A stretch of 64,000 bases of DNA from Lysinibacillus sp. FSL K6-0232 (GCF_038008325.1 NZ_JBBOYW010000001.1:1664001-1728000); one strand, 5' to 3'; shown: positions 8,465-17,173, counted from the stretch's first letter. Notes: generated by a model not told the origin, from the letters alone. Program-made: numbers and translations.

Positions 8465-9853
8465 TTGCAATCCATTAGTGTGCAAAAGCTGAAGAACATA
8501 CTACAGGGAAAGCTTATCCATGGCTCAGAGCAATGGTCTGTACAACACGCTATCTACTATAATCGTCATGAATTAACACAAAGTCATACGCTGATGTTTG
8601 TTAGTCGCAACGATCATATCAACTGGCAAGAAGTCGATCGCAAAGGTCCATCCCTCATCATATCCGATAAACCGTCCACGGATTTAAAAAATGCACTAGC
8701 CAATACAACAGTCTTACAGGTCAAAAGTGTGGCACAGGCGTATTGGACATTTATCGAATATTATCGAGGTCTTTTCCAAATTCCTGTTGCCGCATTAACA
8801 GGAACCTGTGGTAAAACAACGACAAAGGAGATGCTGAAGCATATTGTTAGCAAGCATTGGCATGTGCAAGCATCCGTTAGCAGTAAAAATGAGCCAAGGC
8901 AATCATTACCTTACTTAACAGGCATTGAGCAGCAAACACAAGCAGCTATCTTTGAGCTGGGGCTAGGCAATACAGGCAATATTAAGCATCAATGTATGAT
9001 CTATCAGCCAACGATTGGCATTATTACAAATATCGGCGTGCATCATTTAGATGGCTGTTTAAATCTTGAAGGCTATATTAAGGCAAAGGCAGAAATTGTA
9101 GAAGGCATTCAAGAGGGTGGGACATTAATTATTAATGCAGATGATGCCAATATTAAAAAAATTTCGCTGCAAAAATTTAAGGGCAAGATTATTCGCTTTG
9201 GCTTACAGGACACAGCAGATTACAAAGCTTCCAATATACAATTTGCCAATACGGGCATGAAGTTTGTCTTAGAGGTAGCTGCAACAAAATACAATGTATT
9301 TGTGCCTGGCTATGGCGAGCATCAAGTTTATAATGCTTTAGCCGCAATTGCTGCTTGTCATGAGATGGGGCTGACAATTCGTCAGGCAATTGCAGGGCTA
9401 CGGTCATTTAAACCAATGGCAAGGCATTTAGAGCTCACATCAGGGATTGGTAATAGTACAATTGTTGATGATACATGGACAAATAACCCAACATCCGTAG
9501 AAGCAGCCTTAAAGGTATTAGATACAATCGGAAAAGATAAAAAAGTTATTTTAATTTTAGGTGATATTAAGCGTTTAGGGCATTTTGAAGAGCATTATCA
9601 TCGTGAAATTGGCTCCATGGTTGCTGAGCGCAAGGTTGATACATTAATTACCATTGGCAAAAGGGCACAGGCGATTGCCGACCAAGCACAAAAGGATGGC
9701 ACAAGCGCAGAAGTCTATACATTCCATGAAGTAGCAGGTGTATTAGAGCTATTGCAGCCAAAGCTTGATGCCAATACAATTGTGTTAATTAAAGGGCCCA
9801 TGTCAAGCAGGTCTATGATTGAATTTGCCCATCAGCTTAAAAATTTACCTTAA
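8465..9853 (+). CDS. MurF-like Mur ligase family protein, second copy
   Basis: A 462-residue paralogue of the preceding ligase, similar throughout. It shows P-loop TGTCGKTTTKEM near 112-123, TNIGVHHLDG near 187, lysine in IKAKAEIVE near 204 and DDTWTNNPTS near 334, which is closer to the MurF DxYNANPxS loop than its neighbour. It should catalyse ATP-dependent amide bond formation between a carboxylate and an amino acid or peptide. I choose the TTG at 8465, which follows GAGAGGAGG by 11 nt and restores a MurF-like N-terminus (MQSISVQKLKNILQGKLIHG), over the TTG at 8438. The gene ends the cluster at a terminator. Confidence 0.82.
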   Translation: MQSISVQKLKNILQGKLIHGSEQWSVQHAIYYNRHELTQSHTLMFVSRNDHINWQEVDRKGPSLIISDKPSTDLKNALANTTVLQVKSVAQAYWTFIEYYRGLFQIPVAALTGTCGKTTTKEMLKHIVSKHWHVQASVSSKNEPRQSLPYLTGIEQQTQAAIFELGLGNTGNIKHQCMIYQPTIGIITNIGVHHLDGCLNLEGYIKAKAEIVEGIQEGGTLIINADDANIKKISLQKFKGKIIRFGLQDTADYKASNIQFANTGMKFVLEVAATKYNVFVPGYGEHQVYNALAAIAACHEMGLTIRQAIAGLRSFKPMARHLELTSGIGNSTIVDDTWTNNPTSVEAALKVLDTIGKDKKVILILGDIKRLGHFEEHYHREIGSMVAERKVDTLITIGKRAQAIADQAQKDGTSAEVYTFHEVAGVLELLQPKLDANTIVLIKGPMSSRSMIEFAHQLKNLP

Positions 9854-9855
9854 TG

Positions 9856-9895
9856 AAAAAGAAGCATTCCTCCATATTGGGGAAAGCTTCTTTTT
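9856..9895 (+). terminator. Terminator after the Mur ligase cluster
   Basis: AAAAAGAAGC (9856-9865) pairs with GCTTCTTTTT (9886-9895). The symmetry means it can also serve the convergent NlpC/P60 gene. Confidence 0.85.
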
Positions 9896-9898
9896 ACA

Positions 9899-11245
9899 TT
9901 ATTTGATAACACGTCGAGCCGTTACATAGTTTTTTTGCGCCCAAGTGGAAGTAAGATTTTGCTTTACAATATTATTTGTGGTCATACTAATATATTGGTT
10001 ATTGCCAAGATAGATACCTGTTTGTGTGATGTTTTGTCTGCCATTATCCGTAGAGAAGAACAGCAAATCGCCCTTTTGCAGCTGTGACTTTTGTACATGT
10101 GTACCTGCTAAAGCCTGTTTGCTTGCTAATTTTTCCTTTAGATTAATGCCGTGTTTTTGAAAGACATAATACGTAAAGCCTGCACTTGTAAAGGTTAATG
10201 TTTGCTCATTATACGTATAACCAAATTTTGCTTTATTCGTTAAATTTGTAGCTGTTGCAATAATTTGATTGGCTGAGGGGCTTATGCTCACAGTAGGTGC
10301 TGAGCCGCCTTCAGAGAAAACCCGCTTAGCCGTGATATAGTGCTCCGTATAATAATCAACAAGCAATACTCTTGTCATAACACCATCTGAGTTAGGGATG
10401 ATAACACGGTGATCACCCGCATAAATCCCTACAAGAGTAGGTGTTTTCGAGCCCTTGGCACTATTGAAGAAGACTAGGTCACCTTTTTTTAAATTACCGC
10501 GCGCCACTGTTGATCCTTGCTGCATTAAATCCTTTAAGGTAGTAGCGCCAAGTGTAATGCCGCTTTTACGATAAATAAAGTCCACAAAGGCTGGCGCTGT
10601 AAAACGAAGGCTTGATTCATTTGTTGTGGCACCGATAGTTACTTTATTTTTATAAGTAAGCGTATTTTCTACAATTTTATCGCCCTTTGTGGCAGGGTTA
10701 GCTGAGAGTAGTGTTGGTAATACACGGCGGGCAGCTACATAATTTTCAGTATAGTATGGCTTACTATTTAAGTCAGAAATTATAATGTTTTGCTTAGGGT
10801 CTGCCATATGAATCATTTTATTATCCCCAATATACATCCCTACATGGTCGGGATCAGTTCCTGTTTTTTTGCTTTTAAAGAACAGTAAATCGCCTTTTTG
10901 CAATTGGTTTCGTGCCACAGGTGTTCCTTGCTGTAGCATATAGTTTTCATTATATGTGCCAAGGTCTACACCATTTTTCTCGAAGATATACATTAAGAAA
11001 GAAGCACAAGAAAATTTATAGGGATAGGTAGGCTTGTATTCTGCATCGCTATATGTTGCTTTGCCCATTAAACCTTTGGCAGTCTGAATAAGTTGGTCTG
11101 CTTTGGCAGCAACCGCCTGTCCATTATTTTGTGCATTCGTTGTCGCTGCTTCTACTTGAATTGGCTGCACCGCTGCTTGCATTAGACTCAAAGAGCTGAA
11201 GCCAATCGTTAGCGCAAGTGTTGTTGATAAAAATCGTTTATTCAT
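9899..11245 (-). CDS. Secreted protein with three NlpC/P60-type domains, only the first catalytically complete
   Basis: A 448-residue secreted protein with a signal peptide (residues 1-34, ending VEAA) and three repeated NlpC/P60 units at about 45-175, 185-310 and 325-448. NlpC/P60 enzymes cleave peptidoglycan stem peptides with a Cys-His pair. Unit 1 has Cys80 (FSCASF) and His134 (DHVGMYIG). Unit 2 has Ala217 and Leu271 at these places; unit 3 has Ser354 and Gln408. Units 2 and 3 therefore look like dead copies kept for wall binding. The start at 11245 (MNKRFLS) follows AGGAGG by 11 nt; the frame is open further upstream to 11356 but lacks a ribosome site. Confidence 0.87.
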   Translation of the reverse strand: MNKRFLSTTLALTIGFSSLSLMQAAVQPIQVEAATTNAQNNGQAVAAKADQLIQTAKGLMGKATYSDAEYKPTYPYKFSCASFLMYIFEKNGVDLGTYNENYMLQQGTPVARNQLQKGDLLFFKSKKTGTDPDHVGMYIGDNKMIHMADPKQNIIISDLNSKPYYTENYVAARRVLPTLLSANPATKGDKIVENTLTYKNKVTIGATTNESSLRFTAPAFVDFIYRKSGITLGATTLKDLMQQGSTVARGNLKKGDLVFFNSAKGSKTPTLVGIYAGDHRVIIPNSDGVMTRVLLVDYYTEHYITAKRVFSEGGSAPTVSISPSANQIIATATNLTNKAKFGYTYNEQTLTFTSAGFTYYVFQKHGINLKEKLASKQALAGTHVQKSQLQKGDLLFFSTDNGRQNITQTGIYLGNNQYISMTTNNIVKQNLTSTWAQKNYVTARRVIK

Positions 11246-11437
11246 GTTGTTGATAACCTCCTGAATTGCTGTACCATGGCAATAATCGTAGCATGAAAAA
11301 GTAGGGCTTCTGAGAGGTAAATGTTGCCAAGGAGTGAGTGCGATAGGCTTCAGCACTTGCTAGTAAAGGCTTCACCGTAGGAATTTACAGTTTTATTACA
11401 AATGTTTCAGTAGGTTGTCATATAGTACAGGGAGAGT

Positions 11438-11512
11438 GGCGGATAGAATCTCGAAATAGACGGATAGCGCAGCGAAAGTGACGGATAGAACACAAAAAAA
11501 TAGACGGATAGA
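11438..11512 (+). repeat. GACGGATAGA repeat cluster, four units at 21-23 bp spacing
   Basis: Copies begin at 11438 (GGCGGATAGA), 11459 (GACGGATAGC), 11480 and 11503 (both GACGGATAGA), with steps of 21, 21 and 23 bp. The cluster lies in the 377-bp gap between the divergent NlpC/P60 and PepSY genes, the only cluster in a divergent gap. Nothing else was recognised in this gap besides the two leader regions. Confidence 0.88.
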
Positions 11513-11622
11513 CAAATATTGAAGTAGCTATTTTGCTTGTAATAAATAGCTAAATTTCATTCATATTTCACTTTTACCCTATATAATTAGTAGGCGATTG
11601 GTGAATAGATGGGAGAGGAACG

Positions 11623-12963
11623 ATGAAGAATTTGCTTTACACAAGGTTTTGGCGTCTGCATTTTTTTGCGGCACTTTTTATTACACCGCTATTGTTATCA
11701 TTAACATTAAGTGGAATTGGCTATTTATTTTACACAGATGTTGAAAATCAGCTATATGATGATTATTTTTTTGGGCAAAGTAAGGGCGAAGAGGCTTTAA
11801 CGATTGATGAGGCAGTGGAAAAGGCTGAAGCGGCGTTTGCTGGCTATTCTACACGTAAAGTGATTATGCTGGAGGAGCCCTATAATACGCGTTTAACATT
11901 ATCAAATGGACACGATGAGAAATATGTGTTTTTAGATGACCATAATCAACGGGTTGGTAGTCAGGATGCAAATTATACATTTTCAAATATTATGCGTAAT
12001 ATCCATAGCTCCTTATTTATTGGTGGGACGTTTGTTAATTATTTAGTGGAGCTAGCGGCTTGTTGGACGATTTTCTTGCTCTTATCAGGACTTTATATGA
12101 CATTTAAGGGGAATCACTTAAAAAAGCACAAAGCCGAGAATAAAAGACAAAAAAATAAACGATTGCACGCCTTAGTTGGCACAATTATTACGATTCCAAT
12201 GGTTATTTTTATTTTTACAGGACTTTTATGGTCTGCTTTGTTAGGCTCTATATTGTCAAATATTGCTTCCGATAGCTATCCAGCCTTACAGCAACAGCCA
12301 CCGACCTCAGAGATAGCTGAAATTCCATGGGCAACACGACAGTTAGATGCACCTGCTTCTGATGGGGATGCACATGCGCTTCATCATGGCGGTGGGGCAA
12401 CACGTTATACAAATCCAAATCAAATTACGATTGCTCAGCTTGAACAGGAAATACAAGCCCAGCATATTGAGAAGCCATATACAATTCTTTATCCAGCAAA
12501 TGAAGAGGGCGTATTTACAGTGGCAAAGGCAAGTAACTCTGGTGTCACGGGTCTTGATGTGAAGCCTTCCGAGGAAGCAACGATGTATTTTGATCAATAT
12601 AGTGGGAATTTGATTGATCAGGTGAACTATGAGGATTATGGCTTGCTAGCGAAGGTCTTTACATGGGGCATTCCTTTACATGAAGGACATTTATTTGGCT
12701 GGCCTAATAAATTATTAAACTTAGTAGTTTGCTTAGCCTTTTTAGCCGTTATTATGTGGGGCATTCGCACATGGATTTTACGAAAGAAAAAAGGTGAGCT
12801 ATCTGCACCACCACAAATTTCTGCTAAAATATCACGATCTTTTAGTGTTTTCTTACTATTTTTAGGTGTGATAATGCCGTTATTTGGCATTTCATTAATC
12901 GTTGTTGTCTTGATTGAATGTGTGCTAATATGGCAGCGGAAACGTCGTGCTTTAGGAAGTTGA
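11623..12963 (+). CDS. PepSY-associated transmembrane protein
   Basis: A 446-residue membrane protein. It begins with a membrane helix after RFWRLHFFAALFITPLLLSL, typical of the PepSY-TM family, then an extracellular PepSY-like segment, two central helices (about 140-160 and 185-215), a His-rich loop (HALHHGG near 253-259) and three C-terminal helices. PepSY-TM proteins are often linked to iron or copper uptake and to reductase activity, but their mechanism is not settled. It stands alone between a divergent gene and a convergent response regulator. No Fur-box-like sequence was seen. Start ATG follows GGGAGAGGAACG. Confidence 0.83.
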   Translation: MKNLLYTRFWRLHFFAALFITPLLLSLTLSGIGYLFYTDVENQLYDDYFFGQSKGEEALTIDEAVEKAEAAFAGYSTRKVIMLEEPYNTRLTLSNGHDEKYVFLDDHNQRVGSQDANYTFSNIMRNIHSSLFIGGTFVNYLVELAACWTIFLLLSGLYMTFKGNHLKKHKAENKRQKNKRLHALVGTIITIPMVIFIFTGLLWSALLGSILSNIASDSYPALQQQPPTSEIAEIPWATRQLDAPASDGDAHALHHGGGATRYTNPNQITIAQLEQEIQAQHIEKPYTILYPANEEGVFTVAKASNSGVTGLDVKPSEEATMYFDQYSGNLIDQVNYEDYGLLAKVFTWGIPLHEGHLFGWPNKLLNLVVCLAFLAVIMWGIRTWILRKKKGELSAPPQISAKISRSFSVFLLFLGVIMPLFGISLIVVVLIECVLIWQRKRRALGS

Positions 12964-12988
12964 GAAAAGCAAATGTAATGCAATACAA

Positions 12989-13021
12989 ATAGACAAAGTC
13001 GACATCATCGGCTTTGTCTAT
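12989..13021. terminator. Bidirectional terminator
   Basis: AGACAAAGTCGA pairs with TCGGCTTTGTCT over a five-base loop between convergent genes. A T run follows on the + side and an A-rich stretch precedes it. Confidence 0.85.
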
Positions 13022-13027
13022 TTTTTA

Positions 13028-13633
13028 TTATAGCCAGCCTTTTTCACTGGCGATTTGAGCGGCTTGCTGTCGTGATTCCACTTGAAGCTTTTGAATGGAG
13101 GTTGATAAATAATTGCGGATAGTGCCCTTTGTTAAAAATAATTGCTTGCTTATTTCATTTGTGGTTAAGCCCTCTTTAACAAGCTTTAGCACGGCGATTT
13201 CTCGTTCATTTAGAGGGTTTTGCTCCTTTATAAACAAGGTTGCGGCTAAATCCTTGCTTACAACTTTCTCCCCTTGCATAATTTTTCGAATCGTAGCAAT
13301 TAAATAATCAATAGGCTCATCTTTTAATAAATAGCCATGTACCCCACAATCCATAGCTTTTTGTAAATAGCCAGGACGTGCAAAGGTTGTCACAATCATT
13401 ACTTTACAGGGAAGGCCTGCTTGCTTTATTTTTTCAGCAAGCTCTAATCCTGATAAATTAGGCATTTCAATATCAACAAGGCAAATATCTGGTAGCTCCT
13501 GCTGGATAGAGTCCCAAGCCTGTTGCCCATCCGCAACCTCAGCGATTACATCAATGTCGGGCTCAAATGCTAGCAATGATGTTAAGGCTCCACGTAACAT
13601 TTGCTGGTCCTCTGCTAATAATACACGTATCAT
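13028..13633 (-). CDS. NarL/LuxR-family response regulator
   Basis: A 201-residue two-component regulator. The receiver domain (1-120) has the acidic pocket AEDQ at 7-10, phosphoacceptor Asp54 (CLVDIEMPNLSG) and the conserved Lys in YLLKDEP. A LuxR-type helix-turn-helix (about 137-198) contains LNEREIAVLKLVKEGLTTNEIS. It resembles DesR/LiaR/YvfU. It overlaps the kinase gene by four bases, so kinase and regulator are coupled. The target is probably a transporter or membrane-homeostasis gene, possibly the DUF418 gene of the same operon. Confidence 0.9.
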   Translation of the reverse strand: MIRVLLAEDQQMLRGALTSLLAFEPDIDVIAEVADGQQAWDSIQQELPDICLVDIEMPNLSGLELAEKIKQAGLPCKVMIVTTFARPGYLQKAMDCGVHGYLLKDEPIDYLIATIRKIMQGEKVVSKDLAATLFIKEQNPLNEREIAVLKLVKEGLTTNEISKQLFLTKGTIRNYLSTSIQKLQVESRQQAAQIASEKGWL

Positions 13634-14733
13634 ATTGGCGACTCCTTTCCACCTTGAATAGGGATGCTACATAAAACGGTTGTACCAGTGGGCACACTAC
13701 CTTCAATCAAGGCATAGCCTTGAAGGAGATGCATTCTTTCTTTTATTGAGCTAATGCCGTTGCCGAGCCCCTGCTGCTGTAAGCCAATGCCATCATCTTT
13801 TATCACAAGCCTATACTGTCCATTTTGACATTGTATCGTTATAGAGCAATGTTTTGCTTGGCTATGCTTCAGTATATTTGTCGTAGCCTCCCGCATACAT
13901 AAAGCAAGCATTGTTTCCTCCACGCTTGAAAGAACGATTTGAGGACATTGTTTGGGGAGTGTTACGGTGATATTAGCGCTTTGCAGTAGTTGCTGACAGT
14001 GTAGCAGCTCTGTTTGTAAGGACACGAAATTCATATCAGATACTAGCTCACGTACTTGCTTTAAGGCTGTTCGTGTTGTCGCTAATATATCATTTAGTTC
14101 TTGCTTAACGCTTGTAGGGTCATGGTCAATCAGCTTTGTTGTGAGCTCTGTTTTAATTTTAATCATTGTTAAGGTATGACCGATTGTATCATGAAGGTCC
14201 CTAGCAATTCGCTGTCGTTCCTCTTGCTGCACAAGCTGCGTATTGACATCGGCTAATTCAGATTGCAGATTTTGCGACTTTTCTACAAAATAAATAAGGA
14301 TAGGGAACAGCAATTGAATAATCATCATAGGGATTAAAAATTGTAACTCAATAGACACAAGAGAGTCTGTTGTCAATTGCATAACGGTCCAAAACATAAT
14401 AGCAATGGCGAACATACCACATGCAATATGCCATTTTGAGCGCGCTCGTCCAAGTAAATCTGCAAAGGTAAAGCCAAATAGAAGCATTAAAGCATCCTCA
14501 TAAATGCCTAATATGGTGATTAACAGAAAGGCTACTAATGATGCTAGCAGCAGCCTCCAATCCTGATACCATAAAGCAATATAGAAAGCGACTAAATATA
14601 ACAGTAGCAGCATGATTTTAGCACTGAGAGGAATTGCTGAATTTGATCCTAGCACAACGGTTATCAGCAAAATTAACGATACTACGTCAATAATTAAATA
14701 ATGTTTTGCTTGCTCTCTTGGATAAATTTTTAT
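13630..14733 (-). CDS. DesK-type sensor histidine kinase
   Basis: A membrane kinase with four to five N-terminal helices, a short coiled stretch, a HisKA_3 domain (EERQRIARDLHDTIGHTL, phospho-His at residue 160 counted from the TTG at 14670), and an HATPase_c domain ending in GTTVLCSIP. Start choice is unusual. The only standard start is the TTG at 14670, which cuts into the first helix. The frame stays open to 14733 and encodes KIYPREQAKHYLIIDVVSLI, a natural kinase N-terminus. An ATA codon at 14733 lies 9 nt behind AAGGATGG. I therefore extend to 14733 as a probable non-canonical start. The DUF418 gene ends 15 bp upstream. Confidence 0.82.
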   Translation of the reverse strand: MKIYPREQAKHYLIIDVVSLILLITVVLGSNSAIPLSAKIMLLLLYLVAFYIALWYQDWRLLLASLVAFLLITILGIYEDALMLLFGFTFADLLGRARSKWHIACGMFAIAIMFWTVMQLTTDSLVSIELQFLIPMMIIQLLFPILIYFVEKSQNLQSELADVNTQLVQQEERQRIARDLHDTIGHTLTMIKIKTELTTKLIDHDPTSVKQELNDILATTRTALKQVRELVSDMNFVSLQTELLHCQQLLQSANITVTLPKQCPQIVLSSVEETMLALCMREATTNILKHSQAKHCSITIQCQNGQYRLVIKDDGIGLQQQGLGNGISSIKERMHLLQGYALIEGSVPTGTTVLCSIPIQGGKESPI

Positions 14734-14748
14734 AGCTTACACCATCCT

Positions 14749-15879
14749 TTATTGCTGGGTTATGGCTTGTGTCATTTTTTTACGAATCCATTCCATGGGA
14801 CCGATCTGAAAGTGCCGTAACCAAAGTGATGCGACAACAAGCTGTAGAAGTGTCAGGGCAAGCCAAATACTAATAATAAGAACGCTATTTAATTGCCCGC
14901 CTAAACCAAGTCCCCAGCCGTAAAAAATAATAGATGCTACTATATTTTGTAGCACATAGCAGCTTAAAGACATTTTACCGACATTTGCAAAGTATTGCCA
15001 AAGCCAATCTAGTTGCTTATACTCTACCAGTTTACCAAAAAGACCAATATAACCAATTGATAAAATTGGTGCACATAAATAGCGCACAGGCAAATCAAAC
15101 AGCCCACCGGGTATAAAAATTAACAGATTAAGAGGAACACCAATAAATACACCTATTAGCAATAGCTTGTGGCGAGCTTGACGTCCTTTAGCTGTTTGGG
15201 CAAATATATCATTGCGCATAAATTTGACACCAAGTAAAAATAAAAAGATATTCATTGGAATAATAAAAATAGCTTCTGTTCGATAAAATAAAAAGTTGGT
15301 TAGACGATGCTGTACTTGTGCAAGCCATGTTCCATCTTCATATAATACTGCAATGCTTTCCATGCCACTTAGGGAGATAGGAGCGCCCTGTAATGAAATG
15401 GTGAAAACAAGCAATATTAGGAGAATATGGAAGCTGCCAAAAAGATAGTAAGCCACTGTAATCGCTTTGTCGCCCCAGCGCATAATAAAGGCAACAATGA
15501 AGGCGGTGACAGCATAGCTCATTAAAATATCATATTCCATCACAAGTGTGTAATGAAGTAGCCCTTCCAGCCCTAAAAAGGCGATTGTCCAAAGATAGAC
15601 ACCAGGCCAAGCATTGCCTTTTCTTAATGCCTGCTGATATTTTAACTGTAAGCCTACACCAAACATAATTGTTAAAAGCCCAAGCAGCTTACCATTCACC
15701 AAAAATAAGACGACCATGCGCAAAAAATCGTTGAAGGACCACCAACCAGCATAGGTAGCCGTTGTAATATACGATAAATTCCCTAGATAGGCAAAAATCC
15801 AAATATTTGTGCCAAGTGTTCCTAAAACAGCGAGCCCTCTTACGATATCAATAAAGGGTAGTCTTTGCTGTGTTTGCAT
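14749..15879 (-). CDS. DUF418/YeiB-family membrane protein
   Basis: A 376-residue integral membrane protein of the DUF418 (YeiB) family. The N-terminus RLPFIDIVRGLAVLGTLGTN is the usual family start, about eight to ten helices follow, and the C-terminal GPMEWIRKKMT matches the conserved end (GPLEWLWR in relatives). Family members are proposed to be transporters or acyltransferase-like proteins, without firm function. The gene leads an operon with the histidine kinase and response regulator, so the two-component system may sense or control whatever this protein handles. Start ATG follows AAAGAGGGA. Confidence 0.85.
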   Translation of the reverse strand: MQTQQRLPFIDIVRGLAVLGTLGTNIWIFAYLGNLSYITTATYAGWWSFNDFLRMVVLFLVNGKLLGLLTIMFGVGLQLKYQQALRKGNAWPGVYLWTIAFLGLEGLLHYTLVMEYDILMSYAVTAFIVAFIMRWGDKAITVAYYLFGSFHILLILLVFTISLQGAPISLSGMESIAVLYEDGTWLAQVQHRLTNFLFYRTEAIFIIPMNIFLFLLGVKFMRNDIFAQTAKGRQARHKLLLIGVFIGVPLNLLIFIPGGLFDLPVRYLCAPILSIGYIGLFGKLVEYKQLDWLWQYFANVGKMSLSCYVLQNIVASIIFYGWGLGLGGQLNSVLIISIWLALTLLQLVVASLWLRHFQIGPMEWIRKKMTQAITQQ

Positions 15880-15975
15880 CCTATAATCCCTCTTTCTTTG
15901 TCTTCTTACATATATGATAAGAAAACAGAAAAAGAAAACCTATTCACACCAGTCAAAGAATTGTGATGACAGGTG

Positions 15976-16683
15976 TCATTTTGTGCAGGAATAAATGCGG
16001 TAGTCCAAACTATTCGCATATTTTTCATTCATCATCATATGCTGCTCCATTACTTGATAAAGTGCAGGTTCAATATCTTTGGAGAGCTGAAATTCAGTGG
16101 GAGATGAGAGCGTTTTATTTTTTTGGATACGAATTGCTTGAAAGCCTGCCTGTTGCAATAGATCAACCCATTCCTTTTTTGTCAGAAGCGCCTCAAATCC
16201 ATAAAATTGCTGAATTGTCTTTGCTAGCGGAGAGGGCAGCGATGTCGGAATGGTGCATTCAATGGCAATAAAGCGACCACCATGCTTTAATAAACGATGC
16301 ATTTCTTGTAAAGCACGTTGCTGAGGAACAAATGCCAGCACAGATTCGGCAATAATTAAATCAAATGATTCATTTGGTAATGGTAGCTGCTCCATCGAAC
16401 CGTGTATAACTTGAACAGGTAATTGAGCCTTGTGCATTCTTTGCTTCGCTTTAGCTACCATAATGGGATGGCTATCAATTGCTGTTATATTGGCTTGATA
16501 ATGAGCAGCCAAATAGGCAGCCGTTTGCCCTGTACCACATCCAATATCTAAAATATCGGAGGTTTGCTGAATGTTTTCTGCCTTCAATAGCTCCTTTGAA
16601 AGCTGAATGCCACCGGGATGTGCGCCACCAATGCCAAATTTAGCTAAAAAATCGAGATAATATGAATCTTGAATGAGTATCAC
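15976..16683 (-). CDS. SAM-dependent class I methyltransferase (UbiE-like)
   Basis: A 235-residue methyltransferase. SAM-binding motif I is DILDIGCGTGQTAAYLA (about 42-58), the acidic residue after strand 2 is in ITAIDSHP, the motif near IHGSMEQLPLPNESFDLI matches UbiE/Coq5-type enzymes, and LLKHGGRFIAIEC is post-motif III. The substrate cannot be told from sequence. The start is GTG at 16683 next to AAGAAGG. It stands alone, divergent from the small proline-rich gene. Confidence 0.82.
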   Translation of the reverse strand: MILIQDSYYLDFLAKFGIGGAHPGGIQLSKELLKAENIQQTSDILDIGCGTGQTAAYLAAHYQANITAIDSHPIMVAKAKQRMHKAQLPVQVIHGSMEQLPLPNESFDLIIAESVLAFVPQQRALQEMHRLLKHGGRFIAIECTIPTSLPSPLAKTIQQFYGFEALLTKKEWVDLLQQAGFQAIRIQKNKTLSSPTEFQLSKDIEPALYQVMEQHMMMNEKYANSLDYRIYSCTK

Positions 16684-16756
16684 CTTCTTTTTCTTATCAT
16701 ATGTAAAGAAAGCGAGCTACCCACTGCGAATCACTAGAGAGTGATATCTCCTTCTA

Positions 16757-16765
16757 CATATACTA
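16757..16765 (+). promoter_or_regulatory. Possible SigK-type -10 element
   Basis: ACATATACTAG contains CATATACTA (CATANNNTA) 29 nt before the small proline-rich gene. The same 11-mer is found before the MurF-like gene at 7034. Confidence 0.4.
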
Positions 16766-16793
16766 GTAAAAAATGTAGATAGGGGGTGAATGG

Positions 16794-17024
16794 ATGCCAT
16801 TTTTTCAGCCACAACCTAGAAGAAGACCCTATCCGCCAAGGTATCGTCAAAACTTTGGCCCTCCTTATCGAGCTAGACAGATGCAGCCCTATGCTTCTCC
16901 CAATCAGCCAGCACAAAATAGACTACCAGACCATGTCAACACCATTATGGGGCATGTTGGAACAATTACAAACGGTGTCAATATGCTAAGACAAATGGGC
17001 TCATTGCTGAGTTTATTTAGGTAG
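16794..17024 (+). CDS. Small proline/glutamine/arginine-rich protein, coat-like
   Basis: A 76-residue protein. Its first half is low-complexity (FQPQPRRRPYPPRYRQ) and rich in Pro, Arg, Gln and Tyr. The second half is an amphipathic segment ending VNMLRQMGSLLSLFR. This layout resembles YppG/YqfQ-type small spore proteins of Bacillus, which are coat-associated, but the match is by composition rather than firm alignment. The ribosome site AGGGGGTGA sits 6 nt before ATG, and a SigK-like -10 lies upstream, both in line with a late-sporulation protein. Confidence 0.6.
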   Translation: MPFFQPQPRRRPYPPRYRQNFGPPYRARQMQPYASPNQPAQNRLPDHVNTIMGHVGTITNGVNMLRQMGSLLSLFR

Positions 17025-17029
17025 AGAGA

Positions 17030-17060
17030 GGCGGATAGATTGTACGGAGTGACGGATAGA
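17030..17060 (+). repeat. GACGGATAGA repeat, two units 21 bp apart
   Basis: GGCGGATAGA at 17030-17039 and GACGGATAGA at 17051-17060, directly after the small proline-rich gene. A weak third unit may follow near 17069. Confidence 0.82.
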
Positions 17061-17097
17061 ATATCGAAGCAGATAAATAATACGTAGCACTCGTTTC

Positions 17098-17119
17098 AGC
17101 TTGAATACTCAAGCTTTTT
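17098..17119 (+). terminator. Short hairpin terminator
   Basis: AGCTTGA pairs with TCAAGCT over a four-base loop, followed by TTTTTA. It probably ends the transcript of the small proline-rich gene. Confidence 0.7.
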
Positions 17120-17173
17120 ATCTAGCAAAACTTTATGAAAAATTTATTTTGCATAAGATGGATGACAAGTTTT

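Noticed and set aside
11438..11512. Possible CRISPR array
   Set aside because: The repeated word is only 10 bp, spacers are about 11 bp and partly alike, and no cas genes are near.
15963..16271. Plus-strand frame opposite the methyltransferase
   Set aside because: It lies antisense within a well-supported gene and has no ribosome site or family features.
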